The notes under the pieces were generated by a model. The model worked only from the letters and a program-made list of their open reading frames with translations. It did not search any database and had not been told where the DNA came from. A stretch of 64,000 bases of DNA, taken from contig OY804579.1 in NCBI GenBank assembly GCA_963680875.1, positions 53,954,036 through 54,018,035 on the forward strand. Direction: 5' to 3'. This document shows positions 1-12,600 of the stretch, piece by piece (the stretch's first letter is position 1; every line of letters begins with the position of its first letter). Origin of the DNA: Bathymodiolus brooksi (taxonomy: Eukaryota > Mollusca > Bivalvia > Mytilida > Modiolidae). Made by a program: the position numbers and the translations under genes.

Positions 1-297
1 TGGATGGTGGGTTTTTTTACGAGACCTTACATCTACAGCTAGTCAATCATTAAAACAAGGTTTACAATATCTAACCATGACTTGTATTCTGTAGAATGAT
101 TTGGATGGGGGTTTTTTTTATGAGATCTTACATCTACAGCTAGTCAATCATTAAAACAAGGTTTACAATATCTAACTATGACTTGTATTCTGTAGGATGA
201 TTTGGATGTTGTTTTTTTTACGAGATCTTACATCTACAGCTAGTCAATCATTTAAACAAGGTTTACAATATCTAACTATGACATATATATTTTGTAG
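1..297 (+). repeat. Tandem 101-102 bp repeat carrying decoy splice acceptors, FLII intron
   Basis: Nearly three copies of a 101-102 bp unit. Each ends in a TGTAG acceptor followed by an exon-like start (AATGATTTGG at 95, GATGATTTGG at 196). The true exon begins with the same GATGATTTGG at 298. The unit includes the last ~90 bases of the intron and the first ~10 bases of the exon. The window edge cuts the first copy, so more may lie to the left. Confidence 0.85.
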
Positions 298-411
298 GAT
301 GATTTGGCTGATGATGATGTTATGATACTAGACAACGGTGAACAGGTGTTTTTATGGGTTGGTAGGAAAACCAGTGATGTAGAAATGAAGTTGGCATTTA
401 AAAGTGCTCAG
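298..411 (+). CDS. FLII: FLII penultimate coding exon
   Basis: 114 nt, phase 0 to phase 0. The acceptor is TTTTGTAG|GATGAT and the donor CTCAG|GTTAGT. It encodes the [10 protein letters not shown] stretch of the last gelsolin-like repeat. It is preceded by two decoy copies of its own acceptor. Confidence 0.9.
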
Positions 412-1676
412 GTTAGTCTTAAAATAAAAATAAATGTACATGTGAAGAGCAATTAGTTAAGTTATTTTATTAGTCGAATTGCAGTAAAGTTGCTCTCGGC
501 TTATTATTTCGTGAATTCCAGAAGAGCGAATAAAACTGATTTTACAGTATGTGTTATCAATACATCATTTTACAAAAACATGAAACTTTTCTTGTATTTC
601 TGAAATATAAGTCTATGCCCTCCATAAACTTTTTATGTTAGAATGTTTGCCTTAAATGTAAGCGATAGTAGGTTCTATCCTCAATCGGGTCAAACCAATG
701 ACTTAATAAATTAATTTTGTTGCTTCTCAATTAAGCATTCAGCATTTAGGAGTAAGAGCAAAGACTGCTTGTCATTGAGTCAGAATGATGTGTCCGAGTG
801 GAGCGACACGTCTATCAGTAGTCTGTTGTTTCAGTGAGCTAGCAATATAAAAATCCAATCAACCATGTTGGTCTAGTACAAAATGGGTATCATCATCATC
901 TTATCAAGAAAAGTTTTTTTTTCTCACCATGATATAGAGGTAACTTGAGTGCTAAACAACAATCAAAGAAAGAATTTACAAGCATAGTCCAATACATGCA
1001 CATTTTTGTGACTGTCAAGAACCAGAACCTGGATTTCCAATGCCATATATCATTGTCTTTTTGTTTGTGCTCAGTGGTTTGAAGTGAAATGTGGTTATTC
1101 ATTTATTAATATTGGCAGAATTGTTTACCATTGCTGTTTAAACTTCCTTTTCATAATGTATTCCTAAAATAAAACAAACATTTATTAACTAAAAAAGTAG
1201 ACCTGAAGTCCAAACATGTGGTTGTATATAAAATGGTACATTGTATTAACTATTGGCTTGGTTTGGTTTATGGTGTTTAACACCACTTTTAATATTTCAG
1301 TTATATCGTGGCATTGTTTCAGACACTGCTGCAAGTCACTGACAAACTTTATTACATAATGTTGTATCGAGTACATCTCACCATGAATGGGGTTCGAACT
1401 CATAACTTTAGTGGTGATAGGCACTGATTGCACAGGTAGTTGTAAATCAAACATTTATCAACTAAAAACGTTGACCTGAAGTCCTAACATGTGGTTGTAT
1501 ATAAAATGGTATTAACTATTAAATGTGTATTCTTATTACAGGTATACATTCAACATGTGAGGAGCAAACAGCCAGACAAACCAAGAAAGTTGTTATTAGC
1601 CATGAAATACAAAGAACATAGAAAATTTGTAAAATGTTTTCATGGATGGGGTCTTCATAAAGAACCTGTAGAATAA
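298..1676 (+). CDS. FLII: Flightless-1 (FLII), last two coding exons, 5' part outside the window
   Basis: FLII is an LRR plus gelsolin-repeat protein that binds and remodels actin and also acts as a nuclear-receptor co-regulator (family knowledge). Only the C-terminal 82 residues are here: 38 from exon 298-411 and 44 from exon 1542-1676, joined in phase 0 across a GT-AG intron. The first exon reads [14 protein letters not shown] then [13 protein letters not shown], the typical core of a terminal gelsolin-like domain. The second reads [16 protein letters not shown] and ends CFHGWG...EPVE. From memory this matches the FLII C-terminus (VYIQHMRSK..., RCFHAW) better than gelsolin or villin, because there is no headpiece. 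The LRR half and most gelsolin repeats must lie left of the window. The intron holds two SINEs and an ~80-bp duplication. Confidence is high for the family and moderate for orthology to FLII over another gelsolin relative. Confidence 0.92.
681..968 (+). mobile_element. SINE-B (tRNA-derived), 5'-truncated
   Basis: Shares the body of the better copy at 26350: GGTCAAACCAATGACT, GAGTAAGAGCAAAGACT, GTGTCCGAGTGGAGCGACA, CAGTGAGCTAGCA, ending near the CACCATGATATAGAGGTAA and GCTAAACAACAATCA tail. The tRNA-like head is missing. Confidence 0.75.
1171..1524. repeat. ~80-bp direct duplication flanking a SINE-A copy
   Basis: About 1171-1254 and 1447-1524 share GACCTGAAGTCC, ACATGTGGTTGTATATAAAA and ATTAACTATT with few changes. 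The SINE-A lies between them. The right copy ends about 17 nt before the FLII terminal exon acceptor. Confidence 0.8.
1256..1446 (-). mobile_element. SINE-A copy
   Basis: Contains TGGTGTTTAACACCACTTTT, ATTTCAGTTATATCGTGGCA, GGTTCGAACTCATAACTTTA and GGTGATAGGCACTGATTGCA. The B-box-like GGTTCGAAC reads as GAGTTCGAACC on the minus strand, which sets the orientation. Confidence 0.85.
1542..1676 (+). CDS. FLII: FLII terminal coding exon with stop
   Basis: 135 nt, 44 codons plus TAA. The acceptor is TATTACAG|GTATAC. It encodes [10 protein letters not shown] to EPVE. Several poly(A) signals follow within 400 nt. Confidence 0.92.
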   Translation, partial: VYIQHVRSKQPDKPRKLLLAMKYKEHRKFVKCFHGWGLHKEPVE

Positions 1677-2022
1677 ACAAAATGAAAAGTATAATTGTGA
1701 TATTTGTTTTCACGGTCTTCCATAAAAACAATTTATACTCTTGAAATATTTTCAAATTGTATATTTTTCCAACAAAAAATAATCAAAATGTCAGCAAGAT
1801 CCTGATGCAAATACCGATGTATATTGTCTTGAAGTACCAGGTACATTGTATTGAAATGCTGTATCAACTTTGCCATTCAGAACCAAGGGACATGTTTGAT
1901 TTGTATGGATAAAGAATAATTTTGAGATCAAGAGAGACCAGCAATCTCTCGAGACAGATTTCACTATACTGATATTGTTACATTTTATTTGAACATTATT
2001 ATTTAATTAATCTGTTTGTTGA

Positions 2023-2028
2023 AATAAA
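2023..2028 (+). promoter_or_regulatory. FLII: Candidate FLII poly(A) signal
   Basis: AATAAA in GTTGAAATAAATTTG, 347 nt after the FLII stop. An earlier AATAAA overlaps the stop codon itself (GAATAAAC), and others occur near 2200, so usage is uncertain. Confidence 0.45.
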
Positions 2029-4002
2029 TTTGTGGTGTTTTTATGCATTTAGCATGCTAAAATTTGCTTCTATGGAAACAAAATATGTTTTATTAAATAA
2101 GACACAAATATGTAATCTTGTATTCAATCTTTATTATTAATCTATTATATTTGTAATAACAGAAACATTGAATTAGAACACCATCAGGCCATTCAAAATA
2201 AATATTTTGTTTCTCATATGTTTGATCATTTTGAGCTAAATATGGCTTTATATATAAAAAAACAACCAAACTATTTATTTAATATAGCCTTTGAGTATCT
2301 TTACATAAATATTTTTTTATGAAATTGTGTTAAACTAACCTAGTCACAATCCTATGTTGAAATATCATCTCTTAATCTTTCTTCTTTTTTTTCAAAATTT
2401 TCTCTAAGTGAATGATCACAAGTAATTATCACCACTTATTGACGATTTGTACATTTTCCCTTTAATCTTTGCACACGATAATTATCCAGTGACAAACGTG
2501 ATATATATGCAAAACTATTGTTGATTTCTAATGTGATGTTATATTGTCATCAACATTACAAATTCTGGATAAACATGCTATGGTTGATAAATATTTTGAT
2601 CGAAATTGACTTCTCGTGACATCTTACATCTCAGGATTCTCCTTTGATGTGATAATGTTATGGGAAATTCATTCTCACACACAACAAAAAATACATGATA
2701 GTATATATTTATTTGTTATTAAATTTATTATCAGACAGTGTATGAGAAGACCAGTCAATATGTGACTTATTATTACCAGACAGTGTATGAGAAGACCAGT
2801 CAATACGTGACTTAAAATTCTGGAATGAGTTTATACTACATGCATGACTGATTTCTGAAAATTTTTTCAATGTGCCAGTAATTGGAGACTCCAGTGTGAC
2901 TCTCATTGTATTGAAATTGTTATAAACAATTATTTTCAACTATTGTTCCGAGATTTATGGGACGTTATATGGTTGTATCTTGTCCATATAGTGCAGTTGT
3001 TTATTTTCAAATCATAAAGCACGTCAATTGAATTTTTTTATAAATTTATTTAATATTGTAACCCTGAATCAAGGAAAGTGAATCTTATGTAGTAATTAAA
3101 ATGTTTGTAAATGTAAGGCGAGCAGACGACAAGTGATGTCAAGATGTAAATGGAGGGGGAAAGACCTTCAAAGATGAAGATTTTGCTCTGTTAGATTATA
3201 GATAGCTACTAAGAACTGAAAAACAGCATGGTATAAATGCTAAACAGGACAAAAGGTTCTTGTAAAAGATGAGCTAGTTTATCATATGCAAATAATATTT
3301 ATCAATGTTTGGAATTTTTGCCAAAGGTCATTAAAATAAGATAAAAAAAACTTGCAAATTTCATAATTTCTTTGTTAAAGATCTGAAGTATAGCTGCAAT
3401 ACTGTAATGAATTTGCTTGCATATAATACATGTATTGACTTGCATAATAGACCATATATGACTGCTGGTATTTAGTTCTACAATTGCAGTTTCAAATTTT
3501 AAATCTTCCAAAATAACATATTCACTAGACACAGACGTAAAAACGTTTATTCCTTTTCCTTAAGAAAACAATAAGATCTTGAACATGGAAACCATCAAAT
3601 TCTTCCTTTCAATATTTTCTGTTGTTCAGTATCATGTGGCGTGTACAAAATAGTTATGTGGTGTGGACAAATTTAGCATTCATTATAGATTTAAAAAACA
3701 AAAGCTGGAAACTCGAATATGGTCTATTGGGCAATATGTATTAAAATAACATCTTGCCTTATGTTTTAGTTTTTAAGAAAGAAATGTGTACGAATAAAAA
3801 TGTGATGCAAATGTGCAATACAATAATTTATGTCATGTATCTCTGTATGAAGGATTGTTTAATATTTTATATTTTAGTGTGTATGTTCCATATCCTTCTA
3901 AATATCTCATTCCATTTTAATTGTCTAAATAAAAATGGCTAAATTAAAAAAGTAAAAGCTTAACAGATGTGTCAGTTTTATCCTTGCCATGTGATAGGAA
4001 GG
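2029..4002. other. Intergenic, AT-rich, little recognised
   Basis: No gene is supported. A 45-bp tandem duplication at about 2726-2811 contains CAGACAGTGTATGAGAAGAC twice. On the minus strand it gives a 76-residue ORF of unknown origin (2709-2939) that contains the repeat and resembles no family I know. The remainder is AT-rich sequence without recognisable features. Confidence 0.6.
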
Positions 4003-4125
4003 GGGTATGGTATTTAATGCCACTTTCAACAATATTTCAGTTATATCGTGGCAGTCAGTTTTATTGGTGGAGGAAACCGGACTACCTGGAGAAAACCACC
4101 TGTGATAGGAATGAGGCACTGTTAT
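4003..4125 (-). mobile_element. SINE-A copy with internal deletion
   Basis: GGTATTTAATGCCACTTTCA and ATTTCAGTTATATCGTGGCA, then GGAGGAAACCGG, directly joined to GTGATAGG...GGCACTG. The middle of the SINE is missing. Confidence 0.75.
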
Positions 4126-4301
4126 TACAAAATAAACACATAGCATGTCATATCTTTTTAATATGATAAAATTGTAATTTAAATGTTCTCAATATGCAAC
4201 ACCAAGCTACAATGCCTCTAAAACATAGATGTGTGTTGTAAAGAATTGTTACAAATTAAATACTCCTGAAAAAATGTTAAAAAAAATATAACCTATACGT
4301 A

Positions 4302-5365
4302 TAGAGCAACGTCGGCAATTTTCGTCCGGAGGCAGTTTTCGTCCACTTTTTATTATCGCAGGATTTTTAAACATATTAAGCAAAGTTTCCGGTAAATGTG
4401 CATGAGCGCGTATGCAGTTGGCAGCAAGGTACGTAAAGATGAAGTCTTGGTAATTTGTAATCCTTATACAAAAAGTTAGCAGCATATGAACATTGATATG
4501 TTTTTTTCGCCACGCGATAATGGCGTCTTACGATACATGTTAAAAAAGATACCCCCATTTCTCAACAGTCATTCGCTCATTTGATAAGTTCATTCACGCC
4601 AAACCACACAGGGTTCATCGATAGTATCCAACAGAATAAAACTGATATGAATACTTCCTGCTTAAGCACATCTTTATTAAATTTATTCGAGTTAGATACT
4701 ATTTTCATTTCTCTCTACCATTCGTCTATTTTCGTCCAGTAAATGGAGTTGTATGTGCATTTCATTCACAAACTTTGAGTTTGATGCCATTGTTTACATC
4801 TAAAAATGACGTCACGGACAGGCAATAGACGACCGATTAAATGTTGCCATGTCGTTTTTTATATAAAGCCGGACATTTCTGTAAAAATAAAACAAAAATA
4901 AAAATGAGCTTTTTCGGAAGGGTTTATAGAAATAACACAAAGCTGGCCAACTCCCTTTCACATCACATAGAAAGAAAAATAAGAGAAGTATTAGATGATT
5001 CAATGATTTAATGAAATAGCTTCCACACCGGCAATTAGATTTTATTATACTTTTTTATTTAACAAATTAATCGTTAAAACTTAACATTGATGGAAATGCG
5101 AAACAGACCGTTTGAATTTAACATTTTGGTAGTTTATTTAAAGTGGACGAAAATAGTCGAAGTGGACGAAAACTGCCGATTCATCATCAAGTTTTTAAAA
5201 GAAGTTAATGATTTGTGGAGGAAAAAGTTCAAACTTTTCAATAAAGGAACAAATTGCTTACTATCGATAGAAAATAAATATCAAAATATTGTATTACGTT
5301 TCATTCACTTATGACGTCATATTAGAAAACCCGTTAAGTGGACGAAAACTGCCGACGTTGCTCTA
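4302..5365. mobile_element. 1.06-kb non-autonomous DNA transposon with TIRs and TA target duplication
   Basis: Terminal inverted repeats start TAGAGCAACGTCGGCA(A/G)TTT and continue TTCGTCC at both ends. TA flanks both sides (4300-4301, 5366-5367). Subterminal copies of GTGGACGAAAA recur at about 5140-5175 and TTTTCGTCC near 4730. No transposase is recognisable. TA duplication suggests a Tc1/mariner-type or similar cut-and-paste family; the TIR itself is unfamiliar. Confidence 0.8.
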
Positions 5366-5462
5366 TATACTTCTATAGACAGGAGTACAAAAAAACCCAG
5401 AAAACAAGCTGTACTCTTCACTTTCAAAATGAAGAGTAAATACCCCATACATTTTAAAATCA

Positions 5463-5612
5463 ACACAACATTATATGATAAAGTTTGTCAGTTACTTACG
5501 ACAGGTTGGTGGTTTTCTCCAGGTACTCCTGTTTCCTCCAACAATAAAACTGACAGCCACGATATAACTGAAATATTGTTGAAAGTGGCGTTAAATGCCA
5601 TAAACCAACCAA
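5463..5612 (+). mobile_element. SINE-A 3' half
   Basis: Runs from GATAAAGTTTGTCAGTTACT through GGTGGTTTTCTCCAGGTACT to AAAGTGGCGTTAAATGCC, ending ATAAACCAACC. The tRNA-like head is truncated. Confidence 0.8.
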
Positions 5613-5700
5613 ATGGTTCAAACCATTTTCTGACTGCAAGAATTTGTGTCAACTTTCCAATACATGAAGGCTAAACCATTTTAAAATTGTGGAGAACTCT

Positions 5701-5870
5701 TGACAGTATTTCAGTTATATTGTTGTTGTGGAAGAAATCATAATATCCCGAGAAAACCATTGACCTGCTGAAAGTCACAGAGCAAATTTATGGCATAAAC
5801 CCATCGCCACGGACGGGAATCAAACTTGCAACTGAAGTGGTAATAGGCACTGATTGTATGGATAATGACA
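5701..5870 (-). mobile_element. Degenerate SINE-A
   Basis: ATTTCAGTTATATTG, GAGAAAACCATTGACCTGC and AATAGGCACTGATTG are recognisable but diverged, so this is an older copy. Confidence 0.6.
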
Positions 5871-6100
5871 GAGGCTGATGGAAATCTTAAGTCCTCGCAC
5901 AGGCTACGAACAAAAATGTGGCAGTGTTAAACCAGTTATTGTGAGCTCATACCTCCCTCTTAATAATAACTAGATCTCCCTCCAGTGTATACAGAGATGT
6001 AAACAAACTTTAATTGAAACGAGGCCTACATAAAATGAACAGTAACATAAACAACTTAAACGAATGCTCAATGGGTTGATTTCTTTATTTAATTATATAG

Positions 6101-6353
6101 GTTTGGTTTATGGTGTTTAATGCCACTTTCAATAATATTTCAGTTATATCGTGGCAGTCAGTTTTATTAGTGGAGGAAACCGGAGAAAACCACTGACCTG
6201 TTGTAAGTCACTGACAAACTTAATCACATAATGTTATATCGAGTACACCTCGTTATGAACGGGGTTCGAACTCATAACTTCAGTGGTGATAGGCACTGAT
6301 TGCACAGGTAGTTGCAAATCCAACTACCATACGATCACGATCATGATGGCCCC
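6101..6353 (-). mobile_element. SINE-A, near full length
   Basis: Contains all landmarks from TTTATGGTGTTTAATGCC to CCAACTACCATACGATCACG, including GGGGTTCGAACTCATAACTT. It begins 77 nt past the HAUS2 poly(A) signal. Confidence 0.85.
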
Positions 6354-6431
6354 TTAATTATATAGAAAATTTCATTTTGGGTGGACAGAAATAAACGCTA
6401 ACAAACATTTAACATGTAACGTCAACATATT

Positions 6432-6437
6432 TTTATT
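6432..6437 (-). promoter_or_regulatory. HAUS2: Candidate HAUS2 poly(A) signal
   Basis: Plus-strand TTTATT reads AATAAA on the minus strand, 70 nt past the HAUS2 stop codon. It is the first such hexamer downstream. Confidence 0.6.
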
Positions 6438-6506
6438 AAAGAAATAATATAATATAAATTTTTTTTACAAAATAATCTTCATCTTAATACCGGTCTGGTG
6501 GGACTG

Positions 6507-6623
6507 TTAATCGATAGCTTGGTGGGAGTATACATTTGTCATACTATTTCTCATCTGGCATAGTGACTGGAAGGTGGTCTGTAACAGGGCTAATGTACTT
6601 CCTAATTCAGTCAACATATTATC
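6507..6623 (-). CDS. HAUS2: HAUS2 exon 6 with stop
   Basis: 117 nt, [10 protein letters not shown] to YSHQAID then TAA. The acceptor is TATTCCAG|GATAAT. Confidence 0.83.
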   Translation of the reverse strand, partial: DNMLTELGSTLALLQTTFQSLCQMRNSMTNVYSHQAID

Positions 6624-9600
6624 CTGGAATACACACAAAAAAATTAAGCAACTTTAATAAAACTAGAGGCTCAACTGAGCTTGTACTGCTCACATAGTCA
6701 TTTATAGAGTTCATATTCAATCAACTCTAGATTTTGAGAAAAAACATATTTTTATTCATTTCACATAGGGTCCTATGTTAATTTTTAACCCATTAAAGTA
6801 GGACTTGAAACTACAATTTAAACTTTTGACCTTTGGTCCTCTAATATCTATGAAACAGTCAAAGCTACAACAAATCTGTTGTGAACCTTTCAGAAAGTAA
6901 ATTTTCAGGGGAATTCAATAAAAAAACAGCACACAAATTTGACCTCTTTTATCTCAGAAACCATAAGAGCTAGGTAAACTCTTGTTTACAATTGCAGGCA
7001 GGAAATTTCATAAAGAATTTGAAGAAAAAAAAAAACCCTATCAAAATCGGACTTTGAACATTTTGCGTGTAATTTTGACTCGCTTATATCTTGGAAAAGA
7101 TAAGATCCATAAAGTGAGTATGATTGTAGTTTAATGCCAAATGAGCAATTTTTCAGCTATATCAACAAGATCCATTTGGTGAGATAATGATGATGTCTGC
7201 TTTGTACTAGACCAACGTGTTGAGTTGAATCTTTATAATTCAGAAGGATCAGTCAAATAAAACACGATGGAATATGATGGCATACAAAAATTTTGCAATT
7301 ACTAAAAAGGTACACAATTAGAATTAGATTTAGATTATTATGGGTTAGGGTTAAGGTTATGGAGTTTTAATGCCACTTTCAACAATATTTCAGTTATATC
7401 GTGGCAGTCAGTTTTATTGGAGGAAACCGGGGTACCCAGAGAAAACCACTAACCTGCCACAAGTCAGACAAACTTTATCACATAATGTTGTATCGAGTAC
7501 ACCTGCCTGAGCGGAATTCAAAAAGTGATACCAATTGAAACAGAAGAATATATATATAACATTAATATTAAGACTTACCATTTTAGTATCTGGTAATTTA
7601 AGGAATTTCATCCATGAAATGTTATCTAAATGTGTACTAAGATCAGCTAATAAAGGAGCTATCTGGGGGAGAAATTCACTAGCATATCTGAAATAAAAGG
7701 TTAATAATATTCATAATTTTTGCATTTAGAAAAACATCACAAATATATCAGAATTTACAGTACAATTACGTTAAATTAATTTCAGTCGGAATAACACAAC
7801 AGGTGTATCAACAAATAACTGGTATTATTATAAGACTTTTATTTGGTATTAAATGCATTTGAGTATTAAATTTTGCTAAATTTGCTAAATTTGCATGCAG
7901 TTGGGTACAGATTATATTTATTATTTTCACAATCTTTCCCAAATAATTTCATAATGGTATAAAATGAAGAAAGCAAGTGAAAATATTTTTGTTGCATTTT
8001 AGTAATAATTATTAACAAATTAAAGCCAAATGTGGGAAGTTATCTGATAACATTATATCTGCTAGGAAATTTAAACAACTTTAGAACAATGGATTTAAAC
8101 ACCTAAGGATCATCACATTTACTACCTGTGCAATCAGTGCCTATCACCACTAAAGTTGTAAGTTCGAATCTCGTTCATGGCGAGGTGTACTCGATACAAC
8201 CTTGTGTGACAAAGTTTGTTAGTGACTTGCGACAGGTCGGTGGTTTTCTCCAGGTACTCTGGTTTCCTCCATCAATAAAACTGATCGCCACGATGTATAA
8301 CTGAAATATTGTTGAAAGTGGCGTTAAACACCATAAACCAACCAAACAGTTCAAACCATTTTCTGACTGCAAGAATTTGTGTCAACTTTCCAATACATGA
8401 AGGCTATGATTAACTTAATGAAGGAGGGTGCATGGGTATTGGTACCAATTTACGGAATATTTCACCAAAATACAGGAAAGATCACATGTATGGGAATATG
8501 TCATACATGACTAACCACATATATTATGAATATAATTCACTTCATGCATTTGTGGATTATATGCATTTTTGGGTCAATCATGACATATTTCTGGAAATCA
8601 GACATAGCTGTTAGTTATATTATAATTACCTGTGGTATTGTGCTTCCAATTTTATAAATTCTCCAACATATGGCTGTTGTAACCTGGTTAACAACTGTGC
8701 TTTGCTGTCAATGATTGATTGGATGTGGGAGTTCAAACTCTTTACTTTTTCAATTTTCTCACCTGAATAAAATTTGAAAATTATATTCATTTTATTTTTC
8801 ACAGATAATTAACATGAATGTATACGTAGCTGGCTATAAAACTTATTTTTTATTGTTGAATAATAGAAATTCTAGATCTCATCCATCAAGAAAGCCATTC
8901 TAACAAAATATAATACTGTAATCTTAATTACATCACAAATCTAACTTTTCTTCTATTCATTCTAACAAAATATAATACTGTAATCTTAATTACATCACAA
9001 ATCTAACTTTTCTTCTATTAATTACCACATCGGTGGTGTGATGGTTAATGTGCTCTGCTAGAGTGCTGTAAATCACGAGTTCAATTCCTGGTCAGGTCAA
9101 ACCAAAGACTATAAAACTGATATTAGCTGCTTCTCCACTAAGCTTGCAACATTAAGGAGTATCTCATCAAATGTAATTAGTTTTCACCAGCTATGATATG
9201 CCTAAAAAGGAGGGTAATTCTAGGTAACGGTGAGGTACCGTCCAATTTTGTGCATGGCGATATGCTATGTTATTCATAGTAGTACACAGAATTAGACAGA
9301 ATTATCCGTAATGACTGTACTCACTCCTCTATTAATTATTTTATGTAATGCTTAATGATCCTGTTAAAAGATAAATAACGTTAACTCTAAGTATGTTAAG
9401 ATTTTTAGTTAAAATAAAAAGTATATTTGCAAAGCTTCATATTTAACTTGGCTACAACAGGTGAACCAATGCAATGTCACACACATTGTTCATCAGATAT
9501 ACACTGTAGCTATTAAAGTTGAATGATGGTCCCTTAATACAGTTTTAATTATGTAATTTTCCTCAGACAACTCATATACATTTACTTCTTTATTTTTTGC

Positions 9601-12600
9601 ATCAGAATTTAAATGTATTGATTGACTGAATATTTTCATAAATCTATTATCAGTAATATTTAGCTATATCATGGCAACAATGTATAGTATTTGAGCTCAA
9701 GGAAGACCCTATTACTGAGGTTAGGGTTATAGTGTTTAACAACACTTTCAACAATATTTCAGATATAACCTGGCCGTCAATTTTATTGGTGGAAAAAACC
9801 TGAAGAAAACCACTGACCTGCCACAAGGCATTGACAAACTTTATCAAATAATGTTGTATCAAGTACATCTAGCCACTATTACTGGAAAAAAACTACTTAG
9901 AAATAAGCATTGATAAATATCTGGTAAACTTTCTCACTCAATTTTTAATTAATGTTGTATATGTCTAGCACACCTCATGTTGAGATCGGCAAGAAACAAA
10001 TAGCATATTGAAAAAATGATCCATGGCTACATGTATTACAGAATATCTATAGCCTTTGTCCATGTCTCTTACAATTATAATTAAAAACCCTGTTGCCACA
10101 ACTCTCTAACTTATTTATAACTATGGTAACAGTACTTAATATTTTGAGATGTGTTAAATCACTGGTCTCTTTATCCTGCATTCTTGATTGAACTTCTAAA
10201 TTTATCTGTAATTAGATTGTACAGGTAAAAAATGTTACAGTATATGTCTAAATACAAAAAGAATTATATTTACCAAGAATAAATAAAAAAAAAAGCTGAT
10301 TAATTGATTGATTATTGTTTAACATCAAGTGAGCAGTATTGCAGCAATATTCATAATCTCCACTAGTTTATAAACAATTAGTGTTGCACCAGTAGGTAAA
10401 AAGTTGGCACTAGGATGGACCTATGAGCTCAAATTTGTATTCCCACAGAAAAAAAAAGGATATATGTGTAACAGATAGGATCAGAAAAGTTTGCCTTGCA
10501 ATCAGCCACTAAGGATCACTCCCACCAAACAGTTGCTGGCTATACATATATACTTTTTCATACATGCAGCACTCATTTACCTCACGTCATAGGGATAGGG
10601 GGTTAACATGTATTTTATTCTTCATCCAGAACAACAGGGTCATCCCTTTCAAAGGAGTTGTACCTAACTGCAGAGAAACTACCATAGGCTCTATTCTTAT
10701 ATTCCATAAGAATCAAGAAAACAAGAAATTATACTGTAAATAATTAATGCTCTTTTATTCCAGAAAAAAAATGTTTGCTATATTGGGTTAGTACATGTAT
10801 TATTCACAAGAAATAAAATAGCGGGTTAGGGTTATGGTGTTTAACGCCAATTTCAACAATAGTCCAGTTATATTGTGGCAGTCTGATCATGACCGGGTCA
10901 CAAATCACTGACAAACTTTATCACATAATGTTGTATTGAGTAGTGATAGGCACTGATGGCATAGGTAGTTGTAAATCCAACTACCATACAATCACGACCA
11001 CGACATTACAAATAGAAAACTAGTATTACTGTGAGCTCTCACTAAGATATACCCCCCGCTCCCCACATCTGTCCAACCTATTTCCATAACCAAAACATTA
11101 CTGATTGTTCCGACCAAAAATTTCAAAACATTCTGAGAAACACTACTCAAGTTATCATACGACATAGGGTAAAAATCCTGTTTTCCGTCATATCAAGTCC
11201 AATAACTCTGGAACGGCAAAAGTGAAAATCGTCAAAAATGAAAGGGATCCTCCTCTCTTCATCGGTAAGCTGCTGATAAAATTTCAAAACATTCTGAGAA
11301 ACACTACTCAAGTTATCATACGAAATAGGGTAAAAATCCTATTTTCCGTCATATCAAGTCCAATAACTCTGGAACGGCAAAAGAGAAAAATCGTCAAAAA
11401 TGATAAGGATCCTCCCCTCTTCACCAGTAAACAGCTGATAAAATTTTAAAAGATTCTAAGAAACACAACTCAAGTTATCGTACGACATAAGATTTGTCTA
11501 CAGACGGACGGACATGGTGAAACTAGTATACCCCGTACAACTTCGTTGCGGGGGGTATAATAAAGTAAAAGAAACACATCCGAATATGGTAGTCACAATA
11601 TCTGGTACATGTAAAGGAATGGGAAAGCATTTAGAAACTTGATTAATTCAATTCAGTTGCAAGTATAATACTGGTATGTACATGTAGCTAGCTATATAAA
11701 AGATACTGTGATGAGAAAAACTCCCCAAAAGATCAAGCCTATAAATTTACCTTGTGGTGTTCTTTTCTCATCTTTGATAATGATTTGAGTTGTGAAATAA
11801 GTTTCAACGATGGTAACTTGTGATGATAGTCATCTTGAACTTGATATACATCAAAATCAGCTCTCTGAAATAAATCTTTTTCATATTATTTCTTATGCAT
11901 GAAATAACAAATAGCACTTTCCTTTTTCCTTACTCGTTATTGTGCAAAACCAATTTCAATCTAATTAAAATTAGATCTCTGCACTTGCTCCCTATTTTCT
12001 ATCGGTATTTTACTACTCGCTACGTGGGAGGTCTAAAAACACTCCTTTAAGGGCTATCATTATGTCAGGGTCTCGGGGATCAACATGAATACATTCGGTT
12101 TATATAAGTATAGTTTAAAACAAAAAACAAAACAAATACCAGAACTCGGAAATGCCGAAATGGTCTATTCTATACAACTTTTTAATACAAGACCTGTGTT
12201 TTGCTTTGTAACCACTCCACATGGACTTGCTCCCGGCCACTAAATTTGCACCACTGATTTTTTTTACGGTCAATGCATTACCCATCTAAAAATCACATGG
12301 GAGGATGCCATTACTAACCCTTCCTCACTTCAACTCGCTGTATTTTTATTTCTCAATTTCTCACCTTATACAGGCTATAGGTTTATTGCTTATACAGATC
12401 TTTTTAATAATACATTTTGCAATGATTTGTCACATAATTTATTCTTTGGGCACCTTAATTCACATCCAATTGTCGATCCAAACATCGAAAAGTTCAAATC
12501 CTGCATTTCCTGGGATACAAAACGAAAGTTGAAATCACGACTTTCAGAAATTTTCGGACCCTTTCATACAATGATAAGATAATGTCAACGTTTTGTATCC

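Larger units (their letters stand above)
412..1541 (+). other. FLII: FLII last intron
   Basis: GT-AG intron of 1130 bp. It contains a SINE-B copy (about 681-968), a SINE-A copy (about 1256-1446, minus) and a duplicated ~80-bp segment flanking the SINE-A. Short ORFs inside are chance. Confidence 0.85.

Noticed and set aside
2709..2939. 76-residue minus ORF with duplicated WSSHTLS
   Set aside because: The repeat is a 45-bp DNA duplication; no family match, no convincing splice structure.
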